Origin: Auanema rhodensis
Taxonomy: Eukaryota; Nematoda; Chromadorea; Rhabditida; Rhabditidae
Direction of reading: 5' to 3'
DNA: 64,000 bases
Assembly (NCBI GenBank): GCA_964057225.1
Contig: OZ059898.1
Span: 18,949,267 to 19,013,266, forward strand
Shown: piece after piece, positions 13,181-27,200 of the stretch
Position numbering within the stretch: the stretch's first letter is position 1
How the letters are laid out: each line of letters opens with the position of its first letter
The notes under the pieces: model-generated
Databases searched by the model: none
What the model saw: only the letters and a program-made list of their open reading frames with translations
Told to the model about the DNA's origin: nothing
Translations under genes and position numbers: made by a program

Positions 13181-16100
13181 GCGGTTGCAAAATTAGATTC
13201 CCTATGTCCATATTAGTCTAAAAACAAATTTTTATTGTTATTGGTGCATGGTAACCATGACTTTGAAATTTACGTTAACTTTAATTTATGCTAATTAAAT
13301 GTACACGTGATGTGCACTTGGTATGTAACTCGCTTCACGTGAAAGATAAAATGATGAGGTTTTCAAAATTAGATTCCCCATGTCCATATTAGTCTAAAAA
13401 CAGATTTTTATTGATATTGGTTCATGGTAACCATGTCTTTGAAATTTACGTGAACTTTAATTTATGCTAATTAAATGTACACGTGATGTGCACTTGGTAT
13501 GTAACTCGCTTCACGTGAAAGATAAAGAGATGCGGTTTTCAAAATTAGATTCCTCATGTCCATATTAGTCTAAAAACAAATTTTTATTGATATTGGTTCA
13601 TGGTAACCATGTCTTTGAAAATTACGTGAACTTTAATTTATGCTAATTAAATGTACACGTGATGTGCACTTGGTATGTAACTCGCTTCACGTGAAAGATA
13701 AAGAGATGCGGTTTTCAAAATTAGATTCCCCATGTCCATATTAGTCTAAAAACAGATTTTTATTGATATTGGTTCATGGTAACCATGTCTTTGAAATTTA
13801 CGTGAACTTTAATTTATGCTAACTAAATGTACACGTGATGTGCACTTGGTATGTAACTCGCTTCACGTGAAAGATAAAGAGATGCGGTTTTCAAAATTAG
13901 ATTCCCCATGTCCATATCAGTCTAAAAACAGATTTTTATTGATATTGGTTCATGGTAACCATGTCTTTGAAATTTACGTGAACTTTAATTCATGCTAATT
14001 AAATGTACACGTGATGTGCACTTGGTATGTAACTCGCTTCACGTGAAAGATAAAGAGATGTGGTTGCAAAATTAGATTCCCCATGTCCATATTAGTCTAA
14101 AAACAAATTTTTATTGATATTGGTTCATGGTAACCATGTCTTTGAAATTTACGTGAACTTTAATTCATGCTAATTAAATGTACACGTGATGTGCACTTGG
14201 TATGTAACTCGCTTCACGTGAAAGATAAAGAGATGCGGTTTTCAAAATTAGATTCCCCATGTCCATATTAGTCTCAAAACAAATTTTTATTGATATTGGT
14301 TCATGGTAACCATGTCTTTGAAATTTACGTGAACTTTAATTCATGCTAATTAAATGTACACGTGATGTGCACTTGGTATGTAACTCGCTTCACGTGAAAG
14401 ATAAAGAGATGCGGTTGCAAAATTAGATTCCCCATGTCCATATTAGTCTAAAAACAAATTTTTATTGATATTGGTTCATGGTAACCATGACTTTGAAATT
14501 TACGTGAACTTTAATTTATGCTAATTAAATGTACACGTGATGTGGACTTGGTATGTAACTCGCTTCACGTGAAAGAAAAAGAGATGCGGTTTCCAAAATT
14601 AGATTCCCCATGTCCATATTAGTCTCAAAACAAATTTTTATTGATATTGGTTCATGGTAACCATGTCTTTGAAATTTACGTGAACTTTAATTTATGCTAA
14701 TTAAATGTACACGTGATGTGCACTTGGTATGTAACTCGCTTCACGTGAAAGATAAAGAGATGAGGTTTTCAAAATTAGATTCCCCATGTCCATATTAGTC
14801 TAAAAACAAATTTTTATTGATATTGGTTCATGGTAACCATGACTTTGAAATTTACGTTAACTTTAATTTATGCTAATTAAATGTACACGTGATGTGCACT
14901 TGGTATGTAACTCGCTTCACGTGAAAGATAAAGAGATGCGGTTGCAAAATTAGATTCCCTATGTCCATATTAGTCTAAAAACAAATTTTTATTGTTATTG
15001 GTGCATGGTAACCATGACTTTGAAATTTACGTGAACTTTAATTTATGCTAATTAAATGTACACGTGATGTGCACTTGGTATGTAACTCGCTTCACGTGAA
15101 AGATAAAGAGATGCGGTTTTCAAAATTAGATTCCCCATGTCCATATTAGTCTAAAAACAAATTTTTATTGATATTGGTTCATGGTAACCATGACTTTGAA
15201 ATTTACGTTAACTTTAATTTATGCTAATTAAATGTACACGTGATGTGCACTTGGTATGTAACTCGCTTCACGTGAAAGATAAAGAGATGCGGTTTTCAAA
15301 ATTAGATTCCTCATGTCCATATTAGTCTAAAAACAAATTTTTATTGATATTGGTTCATGGTAACCATGTCTTTGAAAATTACGTGAACTTTAATTTATGC
15401 TAATTAAATGTACACGTGATGTGCACTTGGTATGTAACTCGCTTCACGTGAAAGATAAAGAGATGCGGTTTTCAAAATTAGATTCCCCATGTCCATATTA
15501 GTCTAAAAACAGATTTTTATTGATATTGGTTCATGGTAACCATGTCTTTGAAATTTACGTGAACTTTAATTTATGCTAATTAAATGTACACGTGATGTGC
15601 ACTTGGTATGTAACTCGCTTCACGTGAAAGATAAAGAGATGCGGTTTTCAAAATTAGATTCCCCATGTCCATATCAGTCTAAAAACAGATTTTTATTGAT
15701 ATTGGTTCATGGTAACCATGTCTTTGAAATTTACGTGAACTTTAATTCATGCTAATTAAATGTACACGTGATGTGCACTTGGTATGTAACTCGCTTCACG
15801 TAAAAGATAAAGAGATGTGGTTGCAAAATTAGATTCCCCATGTCCATATTAGTCTAAAAACAAATTTTTATTGATATTGGTTCATGGTAACCATGTCTTT
15901 GAAATTTACGTGAACTTTAATTCATGCTAATTAAATGTACACGTGATGTGCACTTGGTATGTAACTCGCTTCACGTGAAAGATAAAGAGATGCGGTTTTC
16001 AAAATTAGATTCCCCATGTCCATATTAGTCTCAAAACAAATTTTTATTGATATTGGTTCATGGTAACCATGTCTTTGAAATTTACGTGAACTTTAATTCA

Positions 16101-16694
16101 TGCTAATTAAATGTACACGTGATGTGCACTTGGTATGTAACTCGCTTCACGTGAAAGATAAAGAGATGCGGTTGCAAAATTAGATTCCCCATGTCCATAT
16201 TAGTCTAAAAACAAATTTTTATTGATATTGGTTCATGGTAACCATGACTTTGAAATTTACGTGAACTTTAATTTATGCTAATTAAATGTACACGTGATGT
16301 GGACTTGGTATGTAACTCGCTTCACGTGAAAGAAAAAGAGATGCGGTTTCCAAATTTAGATTCCCCATGTCCATATTAGTCTCAAAACAAATTTTTATTG
16401 ATATTGGTTCATGGTAACCATGTCTTTGAAATTTACGTGAACTTTAATTTATGCTAATTAAATGTACACGTGATGTGCACTTGGTATGTAACTCGCTTCA
16501 CGTGAAAGATAAAGAGATGAGGTTTTCAAAATTAGATTCCCCATGTCCATATTAGTCTAAAAACAAATTTTTATTGATATTGGTTCATGGTAACCATGTC
16601 TTTGAAATTTACGTGAACTTTAATTTATGCTAATTAAATGTACACGTGATGTGCACTTGGTATGTAACTCGCTTCACGTGAAAGATAAAGAGAT
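13181..16694. repeat. 10-monomer (1,757-bp) tandem HOR pair
   Basis: Units 13,181-14,937 and 14,938-16,694 both start with gttgc plus ccctatg and ttgttattggtgc, and proceed through cctcatg/gaaaattacg, atatcag with agattttta, several ttcatgc monomers, and gtggacttgg with tttcc. A third unit starts at 16,695 and soon diverges. The first two monomers differ most: the first unit has aaaatgatgagg near 13,350, the second does not. Single-base differences such as gctaacta/gctaatta and cacgtaaaa/cacgtgaaa also separate them. Confidence 0.85.
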
Positions 16695-18813
16695 GCGGTT
16701 GCAAAATTAGATTCCCTATGTCCATATTAGTCTAAAAACAAATTTTTATTGTTATTGGTGCATGGTAACCATGACTTTGAAATTTACGTGAACTTTAATT
16801 TATGCTAATTAAATGTACACGTGATGTGCACTTGGTATGTAACTCGCTTCACGTGAAAGATAAAGAGATGCGGTTTTCAAAATTAGATTCCCCATGTCCA
16901 TATTAGTCTAAAAACAGATTTTTATTGATATTGGTTCATGGTAACCATGACTTTGAAATTTACGTGAACTTTAATTTATGCTAATTAAATGTACACGTGA
17001 TGTGCACTTGGTATGTAACTCGCTTCACGTGAAAGATAAAGAGATGCGGTTTTCAAAATTAGATTCCCCATGTCCATATCAGTCTAAAAACAGATTTTTA
17101 TTGATATTGGTTCATGGTAACCATGTCTTTGAAATTTACGTGAACTTTAATTTAAGTTAATTAAATGTACACGTGATGTGCACTTGGTATGTAACTCGCT
17201 TCACGTGAAAGATAAAGAGATGCAGTTTTCGAAATTGGATTCCCCATGTCCATATTAGTCTGAAAACAAATTTTTATTGATATTGGTTCATGGTAACCAT
17301 GACTTTGAAATTTACGTGAACTTTAATTTATGCTAATTAAATGTACACGTGATGTGCACTTGGTATGTAACTCGCTTCACGTGAAAGATAAAGAGATGCG
17401 GTTTTCGAAATTAGATTCCCCATGTCCATATTAGTCTAAAAACAAATTTTTATTGATATTGGTTCATGGTAACCATGTCTTTGAAAATTACGTGAACTTT
17501 AATTTATGCTAATTAAATGTACACGTGATGTGCACTTGGTATGTAACTCGCTTCACGTGAAAGATAAAGAGATGCGGTTTTCGAAATTAGATTCCCCATG
17601 TCCATATTAGTCTAAAAACAAATTTTTATTGATATTGGTTCATGGTAACCATGACTTTGAAATTCACATGAACTTTAATTTATGCTAATTAAATGTGCAC
17701 GTGATGTGCACTTGGTATGTAACTCGCTTCACGTGAAAGATAAAGAGATGCGGTTGCAAAATTAGATTCCCTATGTCCATATTAGTCTAAAAACAAATTT
17801 TTATTGATATTGGTTCATGGTAACCATGACTTTGAAATTTACGTGAACTTTAATTTATGCTAATTAAATGTACACGTGATGTGCACTTGGTATGTAACTT
17901 GCTTCACGTGAAAGATAAAGAGATGCGGTTTTCAAAATTAGATTCCCCATGTCCATATTAGTCTAAAAACAAATTTTTATTGTTATTGGTGCATGGTAAC
18001 CATGACTTTGAAATTTACGTGAACTTTAATTTATGCTAATTAAATGTACACGTGATGTGCACTTGGTATGTAACTCGCTTCACGTGAAAGATAAAGAGAT
18101 GCGGTTTTCAAAATTAGATTCCCCATGTCCATATTAGTCTAAAAACAAATTTTTATTGATATTGGTTCATGGTAACCATGACTTTGAAATTTACGTTAAC
18201 TTTAATTTATGCTAATTAAATGTACACGTGATGTGCACTTGGTATGTAACTCGCTTCACGTGAAAGATAAAGAGATGCGGTTTTCAAAATTAGATTCCTC
18301 ATGTCCATATTAGTCTAAAAACAAATTTTTATTGATATTGGTTCATGGTAACCATGTCTTTGAAAATTACGTGAACTTTAATTTATGCTAATTAAATGTA
18401 CACGTGATGTGCACTTGGTATGTAACTCGCTTCACGTGAAAGATAAAGAGATGCGGTTTTCAAAATTAGATTCCCCATGTCCATATTAGTCTAAAAACAG
18501 ATTTTTATTGATATCGGTTCATGGTAACCATGTCTTTGAAATTTACGTGAACTTTAATTTATGCTAATTAAATGTACACGTGATGTGCACTTGGTATGTA
18601 ACTCGCTTCACGTGAAAGATAAAGAGATGAGGTTTTCAAAATTAGATTCCCCATGTCCATATTAGTCTAAAAACAAATTTTTATTGATATTGGTTCATGG
18701 TAACCATGACTTTGAAATTTACGTGAACTTTAATTTATGCTAATTAAATGTACACGTGATGTGCACTTGGTATGTAACTCGCTTCACGTGAAAGAAAAAG
18801 AGATGCGGTTTAC
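16695..18813. repeat. Mosaic of 10-mer and 11-mer monomer types
   Basis: About twelve monomers with no simple tandem period. It opens as a third 10-mer unit, passes at 17,152 into the ttaagttaatt to attcacatg series of the 11-mer, and resets at 17,750 to gttgc plus ccctatg. It then runs through cctcatg/gaaaattacg monomers. The mixture suggests exchanges between the two HOR types. No gene or foreign DNA is visible. Confidence 0.75.
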
Positions 18814-21098
18814 AAAATTAGATTCCCCATGTCCATATTAATCTAAAAACAGATTTTTATTGATATTGGTTCATGGTAACCATGACTTTGAAATTTACGT
18901 GAACTTTAATTTATGCTAATTAAATGTACACGTGATGTGCACTTGGTAGGTAACTCGCTTCACGTGAAAGATAAAGAGATGCGGTTTTCAAAATTAGATT
19001 CCCCATGTCCATATCAGTCTAAAAACAGATCTTTATTGATATTGGTTCATGGTAACCATGACTTTGAAATTTACGTGAACTTTAATTTATGCTAATTAAA
19101 TGTACACGTGATGTGCACTTGGTATGTAACTCGCTTCACGTGAAAGATAAAGAGATGCAGTTTTCAAAATTAGATTCCCCATGTCCATATTAGTCTAAAA
19201 ACAGATTTTTATTGATATTGGTTCATGGTAACCATGTCTTTGAAATTTACGTGAACTTTAATTCATGCTAATTAAATGTACACGTGATGTGCACTTGGTA
19301 TGTAACTCGCTTCACGTGAAAGATAAAGAGATGTGGTTGCAAAATTAGATTCCCCATGTCCATATTAGTATAAAAACAAATTTTTATTGATATTGGTTCA
19401 TGGTAACCATGACTTTGAAATTTACGTGAACTTTAATTTATGCTAATTAAATGTACACGTGATGTGCAATTGGTATGTAACTCGCTTCACGTGAAAGATA
19501 AAGAGATGCGGTTTTCAAAATTAGATTCCCCATGTCCATATTAGTCTCAAAACAAATTTTTATTGATATTGGTTTATGGTAACCATGACTTTGAAATTTA
19601 CGTGAACTTTAATTTATGCTAATTAAATGTACACGTGATGTGCACTTGGTAGGTAACTCGCTTCACGTGAAAGATAAAGAGATGCGGTTTTCAAAATTAG
19701 ATTCCCCATGTCCATATCAGTCTAAAAACAGATCTTTATTGATATTGGTTCATGGTAACCATGACTTTGAAATTTACGTGAACTTTAATTTATGCTAATT
19801 AAATGTACACGTGATGTGCACTTGGTATGTAACTCGCTTCACGTGAAAGATAAAGAGATGCGGTTTTCAAAATTAGATTCCCCATGTCCATATTAGTCTA
19901 AAAACAGATTTTTATTGATATTGGTTCATGGTAACCATGTCTTTGAAATTTACGTGAACTTTAATTTATGCTAATTAAATGTACACGTGATGTGCACTTG
20001 GTATGTAACTCGCTTCACGTGAAAGATAAAGAGATGCGGTTTTCAAAATTAGATTCCCCATGTCCATATTAGTCTCAAAACAAATTTTTATTGATATTGG
20101 TTTATGGTAACCATGACTTTGAAATTTACGTGAACTTTAATTTATGCTAATTAAATGTACACGTGATGTGCACTTGGTAGGTAACTCGCTTCACGTGAAA
20201 GATAAAGAGATGCGGTTTTCAAAATTAGATTCCCCATGTCCATATCAGTCTAAAAACAGATCTTTATTGATATTGGTTCATGGTAACCATGACTTTGAAA
20301 TTTACGTGAACTTTAATTTATGCTAATTAAATGTACACGTGATGTGCACTTGGTATGTAACTCGCTTCACGTGAAAGATAAAGAGATGTGGTTGCAAAAT
20401 TAGATTCCCCATGTCCATATTAGTCTAAAAACAAATTTTTATTGATATTGGTTCATGGTAACCATGACTTTGAAATTTACGTGAACTTTAATTTATGCTA
20501 ATTAAATGTACACGTGATGTGCAATTGGTATGTAACTCGCTTCACGTGAAAGATAAAGAGATGCGGTTTTCAAAATTAGATTCCCCATGTCCATATTAGT
20601 CTCAAAACAAATTTTTATTGATATTGGTTTATGGTAACCATGACTTTGAAATTTACGTGAACTTTAATTTATGCTAATTAAATGTACACGTGATGTGCAC
20701 TTGGTAGGTAACTCGCTTCACGTGAAAGATAAAGAGATGCGGTTTTCAAAATTAGATTCCCCATGTCCATATCAGTCTAAAAACAGATCTTTATTGATAT
20801 TGGTTCATGGTAACCATGACTTTGAAATTTACGTGAACTTTAATTTATGCTAATTAAATGTACACGTGATGTGCACTTGGTATGTAACTCGCTTCACGTG
20901 AAAGATAAAGAGATGCGGTTTTCAAAATTAGATTCCCCATGTCCATATTAGTCTAAAAACAGATTTTTATTGATATTGGTTCATGGTAACCATGTCTTTG
21001 AAATTTACGTGAACTTTAATTTATGCTAATTAAATGTACACGTGATGTGCACTTGGTATGTAACTCGCTTCACGTGAAAGATAAAGAGATGCGGTTTT
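18814..21098. repeat. Trimer and tetramer HORs (527/528 and 703 bp)
   Basis: The variant gtaggtaac recurs near 18,948, 19,651, 20,179 and 20,706, that is at 703, 528 and 527 bp. Trimers starting at 20,045 and 20,572 (and 19,517) each begin with tctcaaaac plus ggtttatgg, followed by an atatcag/cagatcttt monomer. The third member varies between an agattttta type and a gttgc type with gtgcaattgg. These are the shortest HOR units in array A. Confidence 0.8.
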
Positions 21099-21274
21099 CA
21101 AAATTAGATTCCCCATGTCAATATCAGTCTAAAAACAGATTTTTATTGATATTGGTTCATGGTAACCATGTCTTTGAAATTTACGTGAACTTTAATTCAT
21201 GCTAATTAAATGTACACGTGATGTGCACTTGGTATGTAACTCGCTTCACGTGAAAGATAAAGAGATGTGGTTGC

Positions 21275-22450
21275 AAAATTAGATTCCCCATGTCCATATT
21301 AGTCTAAAAACAAATTTTTATTGATATTGGTTCATGGTAACCATGACTTTGAAATTTACGTGAACTTTAATTTATGCTAATTAAATGTACACGTGATGTG
21401 CAATTGGTATGTAACTCGCTTCACGTGAAAGATAAAGAGATGCGGTTTTCAAAATTAGATTCCCCATGTCCATATTAGTCTCAAAACAAACTTTTATTGA
21501 TATTGGTTCATGGTAACCATGTCTTTGAAATTTACGTGAACTTTAATTTATGCTAATTAAATGTACACGTGATGTGCACTTGGTATGTAACTCGCTTCAC
21601 GTGAAAGATAAAGAGATGCGGTGTTCAAAATTAGATTCCCCATGTCCATATTAGTCGAAAAACAAATTTTTATTGATATTGGTGCATGGTAACCATGACT
21701 TTGAAATTTACGTGAACTTTAATTTATGCTAATTAAATGTACACGTGATGTGCACTTGGTATGTAACTCGCTTCACGTGAAAGATAAAGAGATGCGGTTT
21801 TCAAAATTAGATTCCCCATGTCCATATCAATCTAAAAACAGATCTTTATTGATATTGGTTCATGGTAACCATGACTTTGAAATTTACGTGAATTTTAATT
21901 TATGCTAATTAAATGTACACGTGATGTGCACTTGATATGTAACTCGCTTCACGTGAAAGATAAAGAGATGCGGTTTTCGAAATTAGATTCCTCATGTCCA
22001 TATTAGTCTAAAAACAAATTTTTATTGATATTGGTTCATGGTAACCATGACTTTGAAATTCACGTGAACTTTAATTTATGCTAATTAAATGTGCACGTGA
22101 TGTGCACTTGGTATGTAACTCGCTTAACGTGAAAGATAAAGAGATGTGGTTTTCAAAATTAGATTCCCCATGTCCATATTAGTCTAAAAACAGATTTTTA
22201 TTGATATTGGTTCATGGTAACCATGTCTTTGAAATTTACGTGAACTTTAATTCATGCTAATTAAATGTACACGTGATGTGCACTTGGTATGTAACTCGCT
22301 TCACGTGAAAGATAAAGAGATGCGGTTGCAAAATTAGATTCCCCATGTCCATATTAGTCTAAAAACAAATTTTTATTGATATTGGTTCATGGTAACCATG
22401 ACTTTGAAATTTACGTGAACTTTAATTTATGCTAATTAAATGTACACGTG
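21275..22450. repeat. Dispersed copy of the 1,055-2,230 segment
   Basis: The series gttgc, tctcaaaac, ggtgttc, gtcgaaaaac, atatcag with acttgatatg, cctcatg with gtgcacgtg, gatgtggttttc, gttgc repeats that of 1,055-2,230 at a distance of 20,220 bp (115 monomers). Private changes include aaacttttatt, atatcaatc and cgcttaacgtg. Similarity ends where copy 1 has gtggacttgg and this copy has gtgcacttgg. Confidence 0.8.
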
Positions 22451-24256
22451 ATGTGCACTTGGTATGTAACTCGCTTCACGTGAAAGATAAAGAGATGCGG
22501 TTTTCAAAATTAGATTCCCCATGTCCATATTAGTCTAAAAACAAATTTTTATTGTTATTGGTGCATGGTAACCATGACTTTGAAATTTACGTGAACTTTA
22601 ATTTATGCTAATTAAATGTACACGTGATGTGCACTTGGTATGTAACTCGCTTCACGTGAAAGATAAAGAGATGCGGTTTTCAAAATTAGATTCCCCATGT
22701 CCATATTAGTCTAAAAACAAATTTTTATTGATATTGGTTCATGGTAACCATGACTTTGAAATTTACGTGAACTTTAATTTATGCTAATTAAATGTACACG
22801 TGATGTGCACTTGGCATGTAACTCGCTTCACGTGAAAGATAAAGAGATGCGGTTTTCAAAATTAGATTCCTCATGTCCATATTAGTCTAAAAACAAATTT
22901 TTATTGATATTGGTTCATGGTAACCATGTCTTTGAAATTTACGTGAACTTTAATTTAAGTTAATTAAATGTACACGTGATGTGCACTTGGTATGTAACTC
23001 GCTTCACGTGAAAGATAAAGAGATGCGGTTTTCGAAATTGGATTCCCCATGTCCATATTAGTCTAAAAACAAATTTTTATTGATATTGGTTCATGGTAAC
23101 CATGACTTTGAAATTTACGTGAACTTTAATTTATGCTAATTAAATGTACACGTGATGTGCACTTGGTATGTAACTCGCTTCACGTGAAAGATAAAGAGAT
23201 GCGGTTTTCGAAATTAGATTCCCCATGTCCATATTAGTCTAAAAACAAATTTTTATTGATATTGGTTCATGGTAACCATGTCTTTGAAAATTACGTGAAC
23301 TTTAATTTATGCTAATTAAATGTACACGTGATGTGCACTTGGTATGTAACTCGCTTCACGTGAAAGATAAAGAGATGCGGTTTTCAAAATTAGATTCCCC
23401 ATGTCCATATTAGTCTAAAAACAAATTTTTATTGTTATTGGTGCATGGTAACCATGACTTTGAAATTTACGTGAACTTTAATTTATGCTAATTAAATGTA
23501 CACGTGATGTGCACTTGGTATGTAACTCGCTTCACGTGAAAGATAAAGAGATGCGGTTTTCAAAATTAGATTCCCCATGTCCATATTAGTCTAAAAACAA
23601 ATTTTTATTGATATTGGTTCATGGTAACCATGACTTTGAAATTTACGTGAACTTTAATTTATGCTAATTAAATGTACACGTGATGTGCACTTGGTATGTA
23701 ACTCGCTTCACGTGAAAGATAAAATGATGAGGTTTTCAAAATTAGATTCCCCATGTCCATATTAGTCTAAAAACAAATTTTTATTGATATTGGTTCATGG
23801 TAACCATGTCTTTGAAATTTACGTGAACTTTAATTTATGCTAATTAAATGTACACGTGATGTGCACTTGGTATGTAACTCGCTTCACATGAAAGATAAAG
23901 AGATGCGGTTTTCAAAATTAGATTCCCCATGTCCATATTAGTCTAAAAACAAATTTTTATTGATATTGGTGCATGGTAACCATGACTTTGAAATTTACGT
24001 GAACTTTAATTTATGCTAATTAAATGTACACGTGATGTGCACTTGGTATGTAACTCGCTTCACGTGAAAGATAAAGAGATGCGGTTTTCAAAATTAGATT
24101 CCCCATGTCCATATTAGTCTAAAAACAAATTTTTATTGATATTGGTGCATGGTAACCATGACTTTGAAATTTACGTGAACTTTAATTTATGCTAATTAAA
24201 TGTACACGTGATGTGCACTTGGTATGTAACTCGCTTCACGTGAAAGATAAAGAGAT
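22451..24256. repeat. Monomers related to the 11-mer, partly rearranged
   Basis: The first five or so monomers follow the order ttgttattggtgc, plain, cctcatg, ttaagttaatt (22,955), gaaaattacg, matching 4,567-5,450 at about 17,934 bp. Then ttgttattggtgc recurs near 23,430, aaaatgatgagg appears near 23,724, and two successive ggtgcatgg monomers follow. This is transitional array DNA with no clean HOR. Confidence 0.7.
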
Positions 24257-27200
24257 GCGGTTTTCAAAATTAGATTCCTCATGTCCATATTAGTCTAAAA
24301 ACAAATTTTTATTGATATTGGTTCATGGTAACCATGTCTTTGAAAATTACGTGAACTTTAATTTATGCTAATTAAATGTACACGTGATGTGCACTTGGTA
24401 TGTAACTCGCTTCACGTGAAAGATAAAGAGATGCGGTTTTCAAAATTAGATTCCCCATGTCCATATTAGTCTAAAAACAAATTTTTATTGATATTGGTTC
24501 ATGGTAACCATGACTTTGAAATTCACATGAACTTTAATTTATGCTAATTAAATGTGCACGTGATGTGCACTTGGTATGTAACTCGCTTCACGTGAAAGAT
24601 AAAGAGATGCGGTTTTCAAAATTAGATTCCCCATGTCCATATTAGTCTAAAAACAGATTTTTATTGATATTGGTTCATGGTAACCATGTCTTTGAAATTT
24701 ACGTGAACTTTAATTCATGCTAATTAAATGTACACGTGATGTGCACTTGGTATGTAACTCGCTTCACGTGAAAGATAAAGAGATGCGGTTGCAAAATTAG
24801 ATTCCCCATGTCCATATTAGTCTAAAAACAAATTTTTATTGATATTGGTTCATGGTAACCATGACTTTGAAATTTACGTGAACTTTAATTTATGCTAATT
24901 AAATGTACACGTGATGTGCACTTGGTATGTAACTCGCTTCACGTGAAAGATAAAGAGATGCGGTTTTCGAAATTAGATTCCCCATGTCCATATTAGTCTA
25001 AAAACAAATTTTTATTGATATTGGTTCATGGTAACCATGACTTTGAAATTCACGTGAACTTTAATTTATGCTAATTAAATGTGCACGTGATGTGCACTTG
25101 GTATGTAACTCGCTTCACGTGAAAGATAAAGAGATGCGGTTTTCAAAATTAGATTCCTCATGTCCATATTAGTCTAAAAACAAATTTTTATTGATATTGG
25201 TTCATGGTAACCATGTCTTTGAAAATTACGTGAACTTTAATTTATGCTAATTAAATGTACACGTGATGTGCACTTGGTATGTAACTCGCTTCACGTGAAA
25301 GATAAAGAGATGCGGTTTTCAAAATTAGATTCCCCATGTCCATATTAGTCTAAAAACAAATTTTTATTGATATTGGTTCATGGTAACCATGACTTTGAAA
25401 TTCACATGAACTTTAATTTATGCTAATTAAATGTGCACGTGATGTGCACTTGGTATGTAACTCGCTTCACGTGAAAGATAAAGAGATGCGGTTTTCAAAA
25501 TTAGATTCCCCATGTCCATATTAGTCTAAAAACAGATTTTTATTGATATTGGTTCATGGTAACCATGTCTTTGAAATTTACGTGAACTTTAATTCATGCT
25601 AATTAAATGTACACGTGATGTGCACTTGGTATGTAACTCGCTTCACGTGAAAGATAAAGAGATGCGGTTGCAAAATTAGATTCCCCATGTCCATATTAGT
25701 CTAAAAACAAATTTTTATTGATATTGGTTCATGGTAACCATGACTTTGAAATTTACGTGAACTTTAATTTATGCTAATTAAATGTACACGTGATGTGCAC
25801 TTGGTATGTAACTCGCTTCACGTGAACGATAAAGAGATGCGGTTTTCAAAATTAGATTCCCCATGTCCATATTAGTCTAAAAACAAATATTTATTGTTAT
25901 TGGTGCATGGTAACCATGACTTTGAAATTTACGTGAACTTTAATTTATGCTAATTAAATGTACACGTGATGTGCACTTGGTATGTAACTCGCTTCACGTG
26001 AAAGATAAAGAGATGCGGTTTTCAAAATTAGATTCCCCATGTCCATATTAGTCTAAAAACAAATTTTTATTGATATTGGTTCATGGTAACCATGACTTTG
26101 AAATTTACGTGAACTTTAATTTATGCTAATTAAATGTACACGTGATGTGCACTTGGTATGTAACTCGCTTCACGTGAAAGATAAAATGATGAGGTTTTCA
26201 AAATTAGATTCCCCATGTCCATATTAGTCTAAAAACAAATTTTTATTGATATTGGTTCATGGTAACCATGTCTTTGAAATTTACGTGAACTTTAATTTAT
26301 GCTAATTAAATGTACACGTGATGTGCACTTGGTATGTAACTCGCTTCACGTGAAAGATAAAATGATGAGGTTTTCAAAATTAGATTCCCCATGTCCATAT
26401 TAGTCTAAAAACAAATTTTTATTGATATTGGTTCATGGTAACCATGTCTTTGAAATTTACGTGAACTTTAATTTATGCTAATTAAATGTACACGTGATGT
26501 GCACTTGGTATGTAACTCGCTTCACGTGAAAGATAAAGAGATGCGGTTTTCAAAATTAGATTCCCCATGTCCATATTAGTCTAAAAACAAATTTTTATTG
26601 ATATTGGTGCATGGTAACCATGACTTTGAAATTTACGTTAACTTTAATTTATGCTAATTAAATGTACACGTGATGTGCACTTGGTATGTAACTCGCTTCA
26701 CGTGAAAGATAAAGAGATGCGGTTTTCAAAATTAGATTCCCCATGTCCATATTAGTCTAAAAACAGATTTTTATTGATATTGGTTCATGGTAACCATGTC
26801 TTTGAAATTTACGTGAACTTTAATTCATGCTAATTAAATGTACACGTGATGTGCACTTGGTATGTAACTCGCTTCACGTGAAAGATAAAGAGATGCGGTT
26901 TTCAAAATTAGATTCCCCATGTCCATATTAGTCTAAAAACAAATTTTTATTGATATTGGTGCATGGTAACCATGACTTTGAAATTTACGTGAACTTTAAT
27001 TTATGCTAATTAAATGTACACGTGATGTGCACTTGGTATGTAACTCGCTTCACGTGAAAGATAAAGAGATGCGGTTTTCAAAATTAGATTCCCCATGTCC
27101 ATATTAGTCTAAAAACAGATTTTTATTGATATTGGTTCATGGTAACCATGTCTTTGAAATTTACGTGAACTTTAATTCATGCTTATTAAATGTACACGTG